Positions 23,215 to 35,161 of a stretch of 64,000 nt of DNA are shown here, piece by piece; position 1 is the stretch's first letter; each line of letters begins with the position of its first letter. The stretch covers positions 112,501-176,500 of the forward strand of contig CAUJNA010002890.1 in the NCBI GenBank assembly GCA_963377175.1, read 5' to 3'. Made by a program: the position numbers and the translations under genes. The notes beneath the pieces were generated by a model. That model was not told the DNA's origin. It was given only the letters and a program-made list of their open reading frames with translations, and searched no databases. The stretch comes from Effrenium voratum (lineage: Eukaryota; Sar; Dinophyceae; Suessiales; Symbiodiniaceae).

Positions 23215-23703
23215 GTAGTGTAGTCAATGCGGGTTCACTCGATGGAGTTAGATTGGAAGGTTCTTGGTCCTCAGCCCGGAAAAGTCAGTCACTGGCCATG
23301 TGTCAAAATTGGGGCACCCCGCCAATGACCTTTTGGCGAAGCCCCTGGGAACTCCTAGCGCCTGCCAGTTTCCTTGGTAGTTTTCGACACGACCTCGCAA
23401 CACCTGGCTCCTGGGTATCGATTGGCTTTGGATGGGCCAGTTCCTTCCCGATCCAGGTTGATACAATAGATGAGGCCAAGCCAAGTCTTTTTGCTTCTGA
23501 GGATCCACAGAATAGGCAATGCCCCTTTTGATAAACATCCAGCGACCTCAAGGGGAACTATCCCCACCCCCTCAACCATCCCTTGGCGGTGTTTTTAGGC
23601 AAACCAAAAGGAAAACCCCTGGGTTTAAGTCTACCTTAGTCCAAAAGTGGATTCCCCTGCTACTTTAGGCCGGCATTTTCTGGTCGGGCGCCGTCACCCA
23701 CTA

Positions 23704-23796
23704 GGTCCCCAGCGGAAGGGTGCCCTTTCTCGCCAACTTTTTTTGGTTGGGAGGGTTCCCCTACTAAATTATTCTAGCCTCTCTACTGGAGGACCT
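23704..23796 (+). mobile_element. Family A element, short copy
   Basis: From CTAGGTCCCCAGCG to CTGGAGGACCTAG. About 30 bases of the usual middle are missing, and a family B end follows directly. Confidence 0.65.
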
Positions 23797-24073
23797 AGGT
23801 GAGTTATAACTTGGGTTATTGACAGTTTGCTAACTAGGCCGAGTATTCAAGTAGACAAATGGAAATCGCCCCACGCCTCCCCCTCAAGGTAGGGGGATCT
23901 TCCAGTTGCCACCAAAGAACATCCAAGAACCAAACGGAAAGTGAAAGTGCCAACTAGGATCACGGCGATCTTACTGTAGGCAGGCTTTGCTTCTGTTTTG
24001 GAAGCATCAGGTTGCTTCTTTCGAAAGGTGTCTGTCCTTTTTCAGGAACCCCAGCATGCAAGTTCTATTGCAG

Positions 24074-24205
24074 GTGGAAAAGGTCACTCCGAAATACTGC
24101 TTCACAGCCCCAGACATCGTGGCTTGGCTGATGATTGACACTGTCAAAGAGGATGCGATTTGTCATGGCTCTTCAAAAGTGAATCTTATTTTCCATCAGG
24201 CCTGA
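24074..24205 (+). CDS. Candidate exon with weak DEP-domain resemblance
   Basis: After the acceptor TCTATTGCAG the frame contains YCFTAPDIVAWLM and EDAICHG, then a hydrophobic stretch and His before TGA. The spacing of CF, WL, A--G and LI-H resembles the core of DEP domains, which mediate membrane and receptor contacts in signalling proteins. Only this piece is visible, so the assignment is tentative. A GTGAAT donor at 24179 could shorten it. Confidence 0.4.
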   Translation: MEKVTPKYCFTAPDIVAWLMIDTVKEDAICHGSSKVNLIFHQA

Positions 24206-24470
24206 CAAACACGTAATGTTCAAAGAACAATTTATCGACTTTGCCATTCCGTGTTTCACTTTCTAGGAATCAAGAGGGAAACCAGTTTTGGGCTCCCCCT
24301 TTGACACATCGCATTTCAGGTGGGAATGTGTCAAACTAGGTGCACTCCCAATGGTTCCCTTTAAACCAAGTCCAAAAAGGGTCACCTTCAAGAACCACAG
24401 CCCCAGCAAGGGTGACCCAATATGAGGCGGAAACTGATACGGATTTAAGACACATCCATTTTGACACCAT

Positions 24471-24582
24471 AGGTGTCCTTTTTGGTTGTTTTGCTAGAAA
24501 AAATCGATGGCCCTGGTTTACCTAGTGGTTTAATCATCTACCAGGGAAACCCATCTATTTCCCCTAAAAGGACACCTATGTT
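24471..24582. mobile_element. Family E element (type copy)
   Basis: The ends ATAGGTGTCCTTTTTGG and CCCCTAAAAGGACACCTAT are inverted repeats. Inside, AAATCGATGGCCCTGGTTTA and CATCTACCAGGGAAACCC repeat phrases seen in the other copies. Confidence 0.8.
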
Positions 24583-24635
24583 TGACACGCCCTGGGATTC
24601 AAACCCACTCGCCCCGGACTCGCCTCGCTCGCCAG

Positions 24636-24754
24636 CTGCCCTGGGCGCCGCTGCGCGCCTGGCGCGCCTTCCGGGCCTTGGCGGAGCTGCGGCGCCGCGC
24701 CCTGCAGGCGCCGTGGGGCGACCCGCGGCCCGCGGAGACCTCGCCCGTTTTGGG
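24636..24754 (+). CDS. Candidate exon, unknown protein
   Basis: The frame contains LPWAPLRAWRAFRALAELRR and continues ALQAPWGDPRPAETSP. Almost every third position is G or C. The acceptor CTCGCTCGCCAG precedes it. The donor could be one of several GC or GA sites near the end. Arg/Ala/Leu-rich and helical, not recognised. Confidence 0.55.
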
Positions 24755-25779
24755 GTCACCCTTCACCAAAACGGGCGGTTTCCTTTTGGGCGTGCCTTTT
24801 TTTGAGGGTACCTTTTGAATTTTGGCGTGCTTGTTTTTGAGGGTACGTTTTGGTGTCCTCTGGTTTCCCACAAACCTTTGGACCCTCAACTTGTCTTTGG
24901 AAGTTCCTTTGGGAACCCAAGCGGATGTCGCAAGTGGTTTTCAGTTTTTGTTTTCAATTCAAAATGGCCCCTCTCTTGTTGGGGGGGGGGCATGTGTGTC
25001 TTGGTGGCAAGCCCGGCCATCAAGTTCAACTTCGGGTTTTAGTGTTTTTTCGTTGGTTTAGTGGCTTTTTTGGGCAGTGGCAAGCATAATCAGGCGGGCA
25101 ACCTACTCAGGAAGTGAGCGGATGTGTGTGGAAGCACGGGGCAGTTTCATGCGTTGCCAAGTTAGTAAACGGTTAGCCACCTTTGTTACAACCCACGAAT
25201 AACAAGGTTAACTCCGCTAGGGGACTTATGAGCGGGGTTGTAACTTAGGTTATTGACAACTTACCAACTTGGCCGAACACCCTAGTAAGAATATTTTTCA
25301 TGTATTGGTTTTATGGGGAATCACTACCTGACATACTTTTTTCCAGGGGACTTCGGCAAATGGAGGGAGACCTGGGGTCAACCACCCCTAAACATAGCTG
25401 GTCTTTAGCGTGATCAAATCGCCTCTTAGACCTTTTACAAACAAATAGCTTTTGCATGACACTTGCAAAAGGTTGAGGAGCACCCCAAAAGGGGTGGGTG
25501 ATTGGGCTTTTTTCAGTATCAAGCCGGTTCCCTTACAGTGGGAGATGCACATCTGAGGGGGTCTCACAATGACGGTTGGGGGTGGGAACACCGTTTTTTG
25601 TGTCCAATTTTGACTCTCATGGGCTGAGGAATGCACTACAACATGCTTGGTGCACATACGTCCCAAGTGTTAGCACGAACGTCACCATTGAATGAGGCCA
25701 AGTCGGAAACCGGAGTCAGTTTACTTGACTTCAAACCTGGGCCTATGTAGGGCTCATCTGAAGCCCAGCCCAGTCTACA

Positions 25780-27440
25780 TTGAATTGCCATCTGCAGTAC
25801 ATTCCAGCTGCCAGACGCGTCAGCATCGCAAGCATTGCCAGCGTCGCCACGCCAACAATCCCTTTCCAGCCTTCAAGACCCATCAACATGCACCATCAAC
25901 ATGCATCATCAGCGTATTTGCACAACGTTTCATTGCGATAGTTGAGATTCTACCTTGGATGTGAAAGCAAACACCCACGATTTCTGCAGTGAATTTCAGC
26001 TGGCAGACTCTTCAGCATCGCAAGCATTGCCAGCATCGCCAGCATTGCCAGCAGTGCAACATGCATCATCAGCTTATATAAAGCCCAGCCAGTCTGTGAT
26101 AGTTGAGTTCCTACTGCCTTGCCTTGCTCCCAGCATTCAACACTCGCCAGCTTCGCCAGCAATGCCAGCACCACCAGCATTGCCAGCAGTGTCTTTCCAG
26201 CTTTCGAGGAATTCCAGCTGCCAGACGCGCGCCAGCATCGCAAGCAATGCCAGCGTCACCAGCATCGCCAACAGTGTCTTTGCAGCTTTGGAGGTCGGGA
26301 GATCAGCCTCCAACATGCATCATCAGCGTATTTGCAGCCCAATCAGTCAACGTTTCATTGCGATAGTTGAGATTCTACCTTGGATGGACTTTGCAAGCAA
26401 AACCCACGATTTCTGCAGTGAATTTCAGCGGCAGACTCTTCAGCATCGCAAGCATTGCCAGCGTCGCCAGCATTGCCAGCAGTGCAACATGCATTCTCCC
26501 AGCATTCTGCAGTGAATTCCAATTGGAAAACACTCGCCAGCTTCGCCAGCAATGCCAGACCAGCATTGCCAGCAGTGTCTTTCCAGCTTTCGAGGAATTC
26601 CAGCTGCCAGACGCGCGCCAGCATCGCAAGCAATGCCAGCGTCACCAGCATCGCCAACAGTGTCTTTTCAGCTTTGGAGGTCGGGAGATCAGCCTCCAAC
26701 ATGCATCATCAGCGTATTTGCAGCCCAATCAGTCAACGTTTCATTGCGATAGTTGAGATTCTACCTTGGATGGACTTTGCAAGCAAAACCCACGATTTCT
26801 GCAGTGAATTTCAGCTGGCAGACTCTTCAGCATCGCAAGCATTGCCAGCGTCGCCAGCATTGCCAGCAGTGCAACATGCATCATCAGCTTGTAGAAAGCC
26901 CAGCCAGTCTGTGATAGTTGAGTTCCTGCTGCCTTACTCCCAGCATTCTGCAGTGAATTCCAACTGCTTGCCAGCTTCGCCAGCAATGCCAGCACCACCA
27001 GCATTGCCAGCAGTGGCTTTCCAGCTTTCGAGGAATTCCAGCTGCCAGACGCGCGCCAGCATGGCAAGCAATGCCAGCGTCACCAGCATCGCCAACAGTG
27101 TCTTTTCAGCTTTGGAGGTCGGGAGATCAGCCTCCAACATGCATCATCAGCGTATTTGCAGCCCAGTCAGTCAACGTTTCATTGCGATAGTTGAGATTCT
27201 ACCTTGGATGGACTTTGCAAGCAAAACCCACGATGTCTGCAGTGAATTTCAGCTGGCAGACTCTCCAGCATCGCAAGCATTGCCAGCTTCGCCAGCAGCT
27301 TTCTATCCAGGGACACCACTTTCCAACATGCATCATCAGCTTGAAGCCCAGCTGCATTTAATTGCAAGGGCAGATGTGTGACAACATCGCAAGCATTGCC
27401 AGCGTCGCCAGCATCGCCCACAGTGTATTCCCCCCCGCCA
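25780..27440. repeat. Long minisatellite built of 385-440 bp units with inner 9-mers
   Basis: Four tandem units each contain CCACGATTTCTGCAGTGAAT (at about 25976, 26403, 26788; CCACGATGTCTGCAGTGAAT at 27228). Each unit itself is packed with TTGCCAGCA-type 9-mers and ends with CAACATGCATCATCAGC. Frames stay open on both strands over hundreds of codons (for example Ala/Ser/Pro-rich on +, Leu/Ala-rich on -). There is no splice-like structure, so I treat the open frames as by-products. Confidence 0.9.
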
Positions 27441-28598
27441 TACATCATCAGCTTATCTGAGCACCTTTTAGTCTATTTAAGTGGGGTTTGGGATGTTCAG
27501 GGGGGGGGGGTACGGGATTTTGACGTTTCAATCGGAAAGTGCCATAGATCCACCTCTCTGTGTTCAACATCGAGGCTTCCGAGCACTCAACAAAACCCAT
27601 GTCGCACCCAACACACCATTTGTTTTGAAGCTCCTTTTTTTTCTTGGGGGGTGAAGAGGGGGACATGTGGGAATGTGTGACGTGAACAACCTGCGCTCTT
27701 CAGAACTCCTCCAGCTGCAATTTGGGCCAAAAGCAGCTGATACCCTCAAGAGGGTATGCGTTTTTGTGGGGGAAATGGTGTTTTTCTGTGTTTGCTTTTG
27801 GTGTCCCTTCAACTCCCCCCCCCCCCCTCGAAAAAAGGATAGACCCAAATTCACTCGCGGGCCGGGTTTTGGTCTGCCTCAAGCGGAACTCGAGATGTCC
27901 AGGATCCGAAGCATCTTCATCCCAGACTCGACAGGCGGGGCTCCCAATGGCTTCTCTTGGGTTCAAGCATTTCTTGGGCCCATTTGGATGTTCCTGATAC
28001 TCAACTACTCATCATAACACTCTGATGCATCACGCGGTGCGACGTTCCTTTGGAACAGTTCACCGAGCTTTCGTCGTTGACTTCAACCGTTGCTTTGGCT
28101 CCTGCCGCAGGCTGCCCGGAAAGTGGTCGGGGGGGGGGGGGGGGTCGGGGATGTCGCCTTTCACGGGGAGGCCTAAAAGGGCCTAAAAGAGGGTCGCCAT
28201 GGGCTCAACGGTTCCTGGGTTGCTCCGAACCTTAGAACAATGACCAAGCCAGCAACGTAGATGATAGGTGAATTGAAAGACCAAGCTTCCGACATGAGCC
28301 AGTCAATTGGTAACCCTACTCTTAGATTCTTGAACGGCTACCATGCGGGTGTGTCTTATTTTTGGGACCCCCGAACATTTCTTTCCCGCCCCCCCCCGCG
28401 AAAGTACAGCGGCTTTCCTTTTGACTTTCCTTTTAAAGCCCGGCAAAAACAGGGGGCAACTCCAAAAAACAAGAACCCCCGAACATTTCGGTGGTTTACC
28501 TTTTGGCTTTTCGTCAAATCCCGCCCAACACATGGGGCAACTCCACACAAGAAAGACGAGCCGCCCGTGTTTTCCCATGGATTCTCATGCCGTCCCAG
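27441..28598. other. Gene-free stretch
   Basis: Element-derived sequence with G and C runs (27502, 27817, 28129). The phrase TTCATCCCAGACTCG at about 27917 and a run of open frames here have no exon-like bias. Confidence 0.35.
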
Positions 28599-28662
28599 TA
28601 GTGGCGAGCCGCCGGAGAAGCTGGTGCTGGGGTCCTTAAAAAGACCTGAGGGCAAAGCCGAG
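28599..28662 (+). CDS. Candidate exon, unknown protein
   Basis: The frame contains GEPPEKLVLGSLKRPEGKAE after the acceptor ATGCCGTCCCAG. A family P element starts just after it. Not recognised. Confidence 0.5.
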
Positions 28663-30200
28663 CAACTGATTGAAGCCTTCCATTTGCTTAAGAAGATTAA
28701 ATTTCCCCTTGTTGTTTTGAAAGGATTTTTTCACTACTCGACATATTTTCTTCTTTTTTTCCAGGGGTCTTAGCCAAATGGAAGTTAAAGCATGGCAGGG
28801 AGAATCATTCTTCATATGTGGCCGTGAAAGGAGCTCGCAGGTAGAAACTTGGTTGACCGCATCAGATCGCGGCCTCAAGGGTATGATGGCCGTTTCGTGG
28901 TTGATAGGTTTTTTCTTTTTGCCTCAACATAGGAATCGGACCCGAAGAACTTGGTTGTCCTTTTTGGTTTCCTTTTGACACCATCTCAAAACGGGTAACT
29001 CCAAAACGAGGCGAGCCACCCATTCGTGACCAGTGACGCTTTTCCGGGAGGCCCTTGGTGAATATACCGAACCCTGGACTCTGTCGGCTGCGAGTCGGCT
29101 CTGAATCAGGAGCAAAATCGTGTTGCTCACAATCATATCCCTATTTGCAACCGAGATTCACAGGCCACTATCATGGTTCACTGCAGGTTCTACCCTACCC
29201 CGTTGCGATTCATTGAATTGTCGCTGGGTTGCAATGGCTCCTTTCGGCCGAGTCGGCTCTTTAAAATCAGAGGCAGGGGTCAAGTTGTCTTCACTGTTGT
29301 CGGCATGTTTTTTATCCTGTTGTTAGGTTTTTGGTTCTTCAGTTTTAGTAGTGGGCCGCAAAAAAGAGTCAGGTTTTTTTGCAAGCCCATGCCAACATGT
29401 GGAAAATTGTAGAGGTGATAGAGGGAAAGCTGCAGGGTCTCTGAATTTTTGAGCCGTTGAAAGCTGGGTTTTTGGCCTGATTGGTTTTTGGCTTGCCCAA
29501 TTTACACACCTTTGTTTCAGTTGAAGTGGAGATAAGATTGAACCGCGCCACGATTGAATCAGGGTTTGGAGGGTGCATAGCCACTCTCCGAGCAACTTTT
29601 GGACTTTGCCTTTTTGGGCTTTTCATCATTTTCCGCTGACCAAGACGTTGTCAGTCACTTCGCAGTTCGGAATCCGTCTGTTGTAAAAGATGCTCCCAAA
29701 AGCCGCCTCCCGGCGGTCCGTCGGAAGCGGTCCTTTCTTTGGGCGTGGTATCTTTCCACAAAGGAAGTTTTCCTGGTGGGAACAAAGGATATGGCTGTGC
29801 GTCCAAAATCAGTACCCAACATGGAACCCAGGCAAATGGAAACAAGAAGTAACACCTGCAGTCATTCTGGTGGTTTAATTTTGACCCATGCCCATTTTCT
29901 TCCTCTTGGGCGCCCTTTTGTTCGCCCCTCCTTCTATGGGGATTCGGGGGTTCTTTCCGCTTGGTGCTCATTAAGTCATGAAGGATAGCTGTCGGGGGTG
30001 GTTCTTTGTGAACCACGATTTAGAGATCTTGATTTTCTTGGTGGCTCCCAGCCATCCCCTAGCCTTCTAGTGTTGTGTTTAGTGGCAGTTTTTATTTAAC
30101 CCATTCAAAAAGTTAGTGACTTCTTGCGGGGGATCGGCAAACGCGCCCAGTCTTGAGGCCAAGGGGATTCGTTTCCCAATCGGCACATCGGCTCTTTGAG
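28663..30200. other. Gene-poor stretch
   Basis: A family P element (28676-28765), a family K-like copy (29790-29890) and a family F copy (about 30045-30145) are recognisable. A frame at 28778-28915 is open but without third-position bias. Confidence 0.35.
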
Positions 30201-30314
30201 GTCGGCCGTCGAGCCTGGAGGCCTCGGGGCGAGCCTTGACGCCTCCCAAAACGCCCTTCCGATGATGGCCGGCGGAAGGATCTTCAGGGATGATGTTCGA
30301 CTCGCCAAATTTTG
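30201..30314 (+). CDS. Candidate exon, unknown protein
   Basis: The frame contains LDASQNALPMMAGGRIFRDD and ends VRLAKFW at the donor TTTTG|GTACGTG, which is also the start of a family C element. The acceptor is GGCTCTTTGAG|G. Third positions are strongly GC-rich. Confidence 0.6.
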
Positions 30315-30437
30315 GTACGTGCTTACGCCACCTGGGTTGTAACCCGCTCGTAGAACATATCAGCCATGGTTATAGGTCTCCGTTCAGTGGGTTAGAATCA
30401 TGGTTGTTACCCACTCACCTGACGTACCGAATCGCCC
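30315..30437 (+). mobile_element. Family C element at a GT donor
   Basis: It starts GTACGTGCTTACGCCACCTG and ends GTTACCCACTCACCTGACGTACCGAATCGCCCC (written as two parts: GTTACCCACTCACC and TGACGTACCGAATCGCCCC). Other copies or ends: about 6100-6195, 21800-21897, 30516-30553, 31344-31566, 33770-33870, 50250-50290, 52945-53005 and 63420-63590. Shared phrases are AGCCATGGTTATA-GTCTCC and GTGGGTTATAACC. Confidence 0.65.
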
Positions 30438-30599
30438 CTTTAAGAGGGAAACCAAAAGGAAACTCGGCATTTTGGGGTAGCTTAGTTCTAAGACGGCAAA
30501 TGGGCTCCATGGCTATCTGTCCACTTCTCTGACGTACTCTGCCTCGATCGCCGCCCAAACCGCTTTTGGGCACCGTCCGTGTCCCACTTCGCTCGCCAG

Positions 30600-30658
30600 G
30601 TCGGCTGGCCGGGCTGCTGCCCTGGGCGGCTCAAGCCCTCTCCGCCGATCGGGCCGAG
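30600..30658 (+). CDS. Candidate exon, unknown protein
   Basis: The frame contains RLAGLLPWAAQALSADRAE between the acceptor TCGCTCGCCAG and the GC donor GAG|GCGGGA. Third positions are GC-rich. Confidence 0.5.
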
Positions 30659-31263
30659 GCGGGATGGAAGCCAACAAAGGATTGAGACAGCGGGACTCGT
30701 GGTGTTTTTTGTTGCTTCCAGTACTGGAATTAGCTTTTGTACCATTACAGGTAGCAACTGGAATGAGCTTTTGTACTGTAGTTCAATTTGATCTGATTCT
30801 TTCCTGGGTTATCACTTGGGTTATAACCCAGGTGGCTAACCACTTACAATCTTGGCCGAACATCCGAATAGGATGCAATTCTTCGGAGGCAGGGTATCTA
30901 TAGCCAATAGCCCTGGCATGAAATGATCTAGCGTGTGAGTTGTGAGATTTTCACCCAGCGGAGGAGACATCTCGAGGAGACTTTTTGTTCAACTTCTTTG
31001 TGCTCAGCACCTTTTTTGGACCTTTTTAGGGCTTTCGAAAAGAAGCAGTCAGGGGAAATCACGGGAATGGGTAGGAAACAGTAGGAGGTGGGATGGAGGA
31101 AGCACACAGGAAAATCGTTGGACAACCATGAGAGTTTTGCTGCCAATTTGCCACCTCTGTGAGAAAGGAGCATGTTCAAGTCACATAGATTTTTTTCAAC
31201 TAATGAACCTCCCAGAGGCACTTGTCACTTTTTCTTGGAACGTCGCCATCTCACAGCTTGCAG

Positions 31264-31357
31264 ATTGGGTTGGCCGCATCGCGAAGTGTTTCGCCCAGCG
31301 CTGAGGCGCCGGAATCTCCCGCGGTGCGGGTCCTGAGGGCTCAAGGCGATCGATTCG
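31264..31357 (+). CDS. Candidate exon, unknown protein
   Basis: After the acceptor TCACAGCTTGCAG the frame contains SVSPSAEAPESPAVRVLRAQ and ends at TTCG|GTGAGC, where a family C element begins. Ser/Pro/Ala-rich, so probably a linker-like region of a protein. Confidence 0.5.
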
Positions 31358-31857
31358 GTGAGCGTCACGTAAGTGGTGAGAGTAAGTCTGGTGAGAGATA
31401 ACATTGCCACTGATCCCTTTTGGCCGAGTTCAGTTTCTACTTCGATTCGGTGAAGTGGTGAGATGAGATAGCAACCATTGAAGGGAGACGAAGAAAACTA
31501 CGTGGGTGATCTCACGATGGGTATTAGAACCGCTTACCTGACGTACCCTGCCTCGATCGCCCCTGAAGCAAGAAACCAGGGAACCAGGAGATGAAAAAAG
31601 GGGAGTCAACTTGTTGGTGGCCAAGGTCCTGTTTCTCTTCCCAGGGTTCACCCCCATTAAAGTAATGGCTGAGCCGGGTCGTCAATGGCGGTTGTATGCC
31701 CCCCCCATTGTCTTGATAGTGGTTTCCCTTGACCAGCCCAAAAGGGCTATGTTTTGGGGACACATGTCCTGTTGGAATTCGATTTGGTTGAAGATAAATG
31801 GATTCTTTTATTTTTTCAAAAAGGACATGTGGGGTTGATCTATTCCCTTCTTTTCAG

Positions 31858-32100
31858 CCGTCCGTGGTAAACCCATGGAACACCGGCAAATACAGGGAGC
31901 AGCTGAGCTGCCGGCATGGCTACAAGATCCCTTGGCTGCGGCGTAGATGTGTCTTGCAGGCCCTGCCGCACGTCTCCACGTATTTCCAGCAGGGCATCAA
32001 GCAGAACCGCGATGTGTCGGGTCGTGACTACTCAGGCGACTACGACAATGCCGCCCTCGTGTTGTTACGCGCCAATGGAATACTAGCGTCGACCAAACAG
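31858..32100 (+). CDS. Candidate 81-codon exon, unknown protein
   Basis: A strong acceptor (TCTATTCCCTTCTTTTCAG) and the donor AAACAG|GTTCAT frame 243 bases that are open in phase 0. The peptide contains NPWNTGKYREQLSCRHGYK and VSGRDYSGDYDNAALVLLRA. It is the longest clean internal exon in the middle of the window. No family recognised; an element-encoded origin is possible because third-position bias is only moderate. Confidence 0.55.
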
Positions 32101-32230
32101 GTTCATAGGTGTCCTTTTTTCTAAAGGCACCCACGGACAGGTCCCGAGAGATCCGGCGAAATGCTTGATGCTTCTTGGGCCGACCTCGGCCGGGGAAGGA
32201 GTCTTGCAACGCCTCTTTGGCGTTTCTAGG

Positions 32231-32346
32231 GGTACCTTCCCCATTCTTTCCAGGGATCCTTCTTTCTAGAAAACCTCCGGAAACCCAGGGAAAACGGCCG
32301 GTTTATGGAAAGAGCGAAGGTTGAAAAGAATGGGGAATCAACTCCT
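32231..32346 (+). mobile_element. Family D element with GCGTT duplication
   Basis: Begins TCTAGGGGTACCTTCCCCAT and ends AATGGGGAATCAACTCCTAGA. GCGTT occurs directly on both sides (32226-32230 and 32347-32351). Confidence 0.75.
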
Positions 32347-33409
32347 AGAGCGTTGCAAAAAGGATACAATTTGGCATTGACGTTCACATTTACCCTCTCT
32401 CCCACTAAAGCACCTGTTGGAGGGTACCTGGAAGATCAATTTGCTCCTGAAGGGACCGTCTGTGAGGTGCCATGTTAGTTGGAGGGAGGGTACCAGCTGA
32501 TTTGAAGGATTAGATTGTTCAGACAATCTTTGGACGTACAGCTGGGGCTCAGCGTTTGGGGAAATAGGGGCTGCTAACACGGGTCATCTCTCTTGAATCG
32601 GACTGTTCTTGAGAAGGCATGTTAAGTTTCGTTTTGGGTCTGCACCCTTAATAAACCGCTAAGAATTCTATAAAATAAATGTGTATATTTCTTTAAACGA
32701 CCCCTAAATGCGATTTTCCTATTAATTTCCTTCGAACCTCCAAAAAAAGGGGTACCCTCCAAAAAAAGGGGTACCCTCCAAAAAGGCAGACCCAAATAAC
32801 CCAATTCGAGGGCACTTCTGCATGTCAGGGCATGCAGAAGTGCGGTATTGAGTACTGGTGCTTTGCCTGTTGCCGCCATGTTGGTCAAAGCAATGCGGGG
32901 TTGGATCAAACCGGTTGATGGTCCCTAAATGGGACATGGGGGGGGACGAACTTGAAGGGACGGGTTCGAGTCTTTCGATGTGCTCTTCTGGGGTCTCCTC
33001 CCGAACTTTTGTTTTGTAGACACATGAGTGCCTTTTTTGTTTTTGAGTCGGCCCCTGTTTGAAGCAGACCCGGGAAATCTGATTCTCGCTGTGAAACGGA
33101 GGAAACCTTGGTATCTACGACTCCTCATTTTACCCATGTGTCACAAAGCTGTCAACATACCCACTTGGACCCAACAATGGTATTTTTGCTTACGACCTAT
33201 AAACCGTCCCCGATTTGGTTTGCTGTAATCGACCCCCAAAGCCCGTTCATTCCCAACACTCGGACTCGGTCATTCCCTACCTATCGCACCAGCAAGAGGA
33301 AAAGAGGTGGTTCATTGAAACACCTGGGCTTTTTCGTCATCACTCTGAGATCAGCTTTCGGACGACACCTCTTGGGGAAACCCAAGCTTTGGACTCCACC
33401 GCTTTCAAG

Positions 33410-33505
33410 GGCACCGGCTGCTCGAATTTCGGCCGGCTCTGCGAGTTGGTTTCGTTCGAGGTGGCCGCTGCTCTCTGGATCTTGGCGTCCAAGGGCACCC
33501 CGCAG
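33410..33505 (+). CDS. Candidate exon, unknown protein
   Basis: The frame contains LCELVSFEVAAALWILASKG and ends TPQ before a GA donor (CAG|GAGGCG). The acceptor is CCGCTTTCAAG. Third positions are GC-rich, and the peptide has a hydrophobic segment that could cross a membrane. Confidence 0.55.
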
Positions 33506-33649
33506 GAGGCGTGGTTTTCTGCGGAGGGGGGGTTGAAGGGGACTGGACTTTCTTTTTTTTGGGCGGGTGTTGTTTTTTCTTTTTGTGGGGGGGGAGGGAA
33601 GGAGTGTTTTTGTAGAGTGCTTGAATGATGTCCGCAAGCAAGATTGCGA

Positions 33650-35074
33650 ACCCGGCCGCGGCAATCAACTGAAAGGGGCAGTGTACTTGGTAAGCGGTTA
33701 GTACGGGGAAATATGATCTTGTTTTGTTCAGGGGACAGGTTCGGTAGGGCAATAAGGTACCACTTAAAGGGGCATTGTACTTAGTAAGTGGGTAACAACC
33801 ATGGTTATAACCCACTTAAGCCATGGTTATAAGTCTCCTTTCCGTGGGTTATATCCAGGCTTACTAACCACCTTTAAGTGGAGTTCCGCATTACTCAGCG
33901 TGGAAGGAGGCGACGAACGGCCCCAAAGGCGTGAGAGAAAGGCCCGCTTTTAGAGGAGGCCAAGTAGAAGTAGGGGTTTGTATTTTCTAAAGAGACCATG
34001 CAAACAGTGGTAATAACATTTATAAAAGTCTTGCCAAAGCAAATGACATTGCAACAAGTCTATGTCTATAAAATTCACTTTTGGGGTAGACACACAAACA
34101 CACAAACACACAAACATACACACTTTCGGGGTAGTCTTTATTGTGGAAGGTAGTGTGCCCTTGGGCTATTAGCCTGGATGTTCTTTTTCGGGGCGTATTT
34201 CCCGGGTTGGCTTAAGTCTAACGCCAACTTTTTCGGTGAGACAAATCAATACCTTCAACTGGCCTGGTTGAAACTGGTGTCTCGAAGTGGGTGGCTCGTC
34301 CTTTTAGAACTTGGCACCGTTGGTTTCAAGGAACACTAAAAGGACAGCCGCCATTTTGGGGGGGTCCCCCCAAAAAAGACACCCAAGGGCAGATTTTGAT
34401 ATGTCTTGGAATAACTTTGGGATCAGGTTCACTGACCATCACTTGGCATTTGGGTGGCTCGCATCATTTTTGAGTTGGCACCCCTTTGTTGGACACCAAC
34501 GGGCAACCAACCATATATACACAGACATCTCTATATATCTATATGTATATATATATATATATGTGTTGGGGGGAGCCCCTCAAAATAGGACCCCCTATTT
34601 GTTTTTTGGGGGGGGGGTCAAGAACCCCGCTGCCTTTTTGTTTGGGGGGGGGCTTAACAAAAAGGACGCCATGCCCCGTTTCGCCACTTGGATGTTCGGC
34701 CAGTTAGTAAGTGGTCAGGCTAACAACTTACGAAACTTGGCTAATCGAAGACCCAAGCTATCTTCTGGCCCCAGAGAATAGGTTTCCTTTGGCTTTCAGT
34801 CTGATTTCCCGTAAGGGTTTGCCTTTTAACCACAAGGGATATCCCCGGTATTCCCCAATTGATCTCCAAGACAACTTTGTAGGGCCCCTTCTTTCCAGGG
34901 ATCCTTCTTTTCAGGAAACCATCAAAACCCCAGGTTGGAAACAGATCCGGTTTTTGAAAAGAGCGATGGTTGAAAAGAATGGGAAAGGAATCAACCCCTA
35001 GAAGCTTCCTAACTTGGCCGACAGTTACCCAAGCAGTCGTCGACGTGAGAAGCTAAAGCTGGCAAGCTTCGCAG
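33650..35074. other. Gene-free stretch with elements
   Basis: Family C palindromes (33770-33870), a CA-rich repeat (34088-34125), a TA repeat (34535-34562), a family B piece (34688-34752)and a family D copy (34880-34996). No exon-like frame. Confidence 0.4.
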
Positions 35075-35161
35075 GCTGAGGAGCTGCTGGCGGAGGGCGA
35101 GCAGCACGTTCGGAGGCTCAGATCAGTCGATGCGAATCTCGCATCGAGAGGCCTGGAGTAA
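35075..35161 (+). CDS. Candidate (possibly terminal) exon, unknown protein
   Basis: After the acceptor AAGCTTCGCAG the frame contains AEELLAEGEQHVRRLRSVDA and ends at TAA 35159-35161, or leaves at a GT donor at 35158. A family D element starts at 35163. Charged and helical, third positions GC-rich. Confidence 0.55.
   Translation, partial: AEELLAEGEQHVRRLRSVDANLASRGLE

Noticed and set aside
25780..27440. CRISPR-like alternation of short repeats
   Set aside because: Repeats are contiguous 9-mers in larger tandem units, with no unique equal-length spacers and no associated genes; the genome is eukaryotic.
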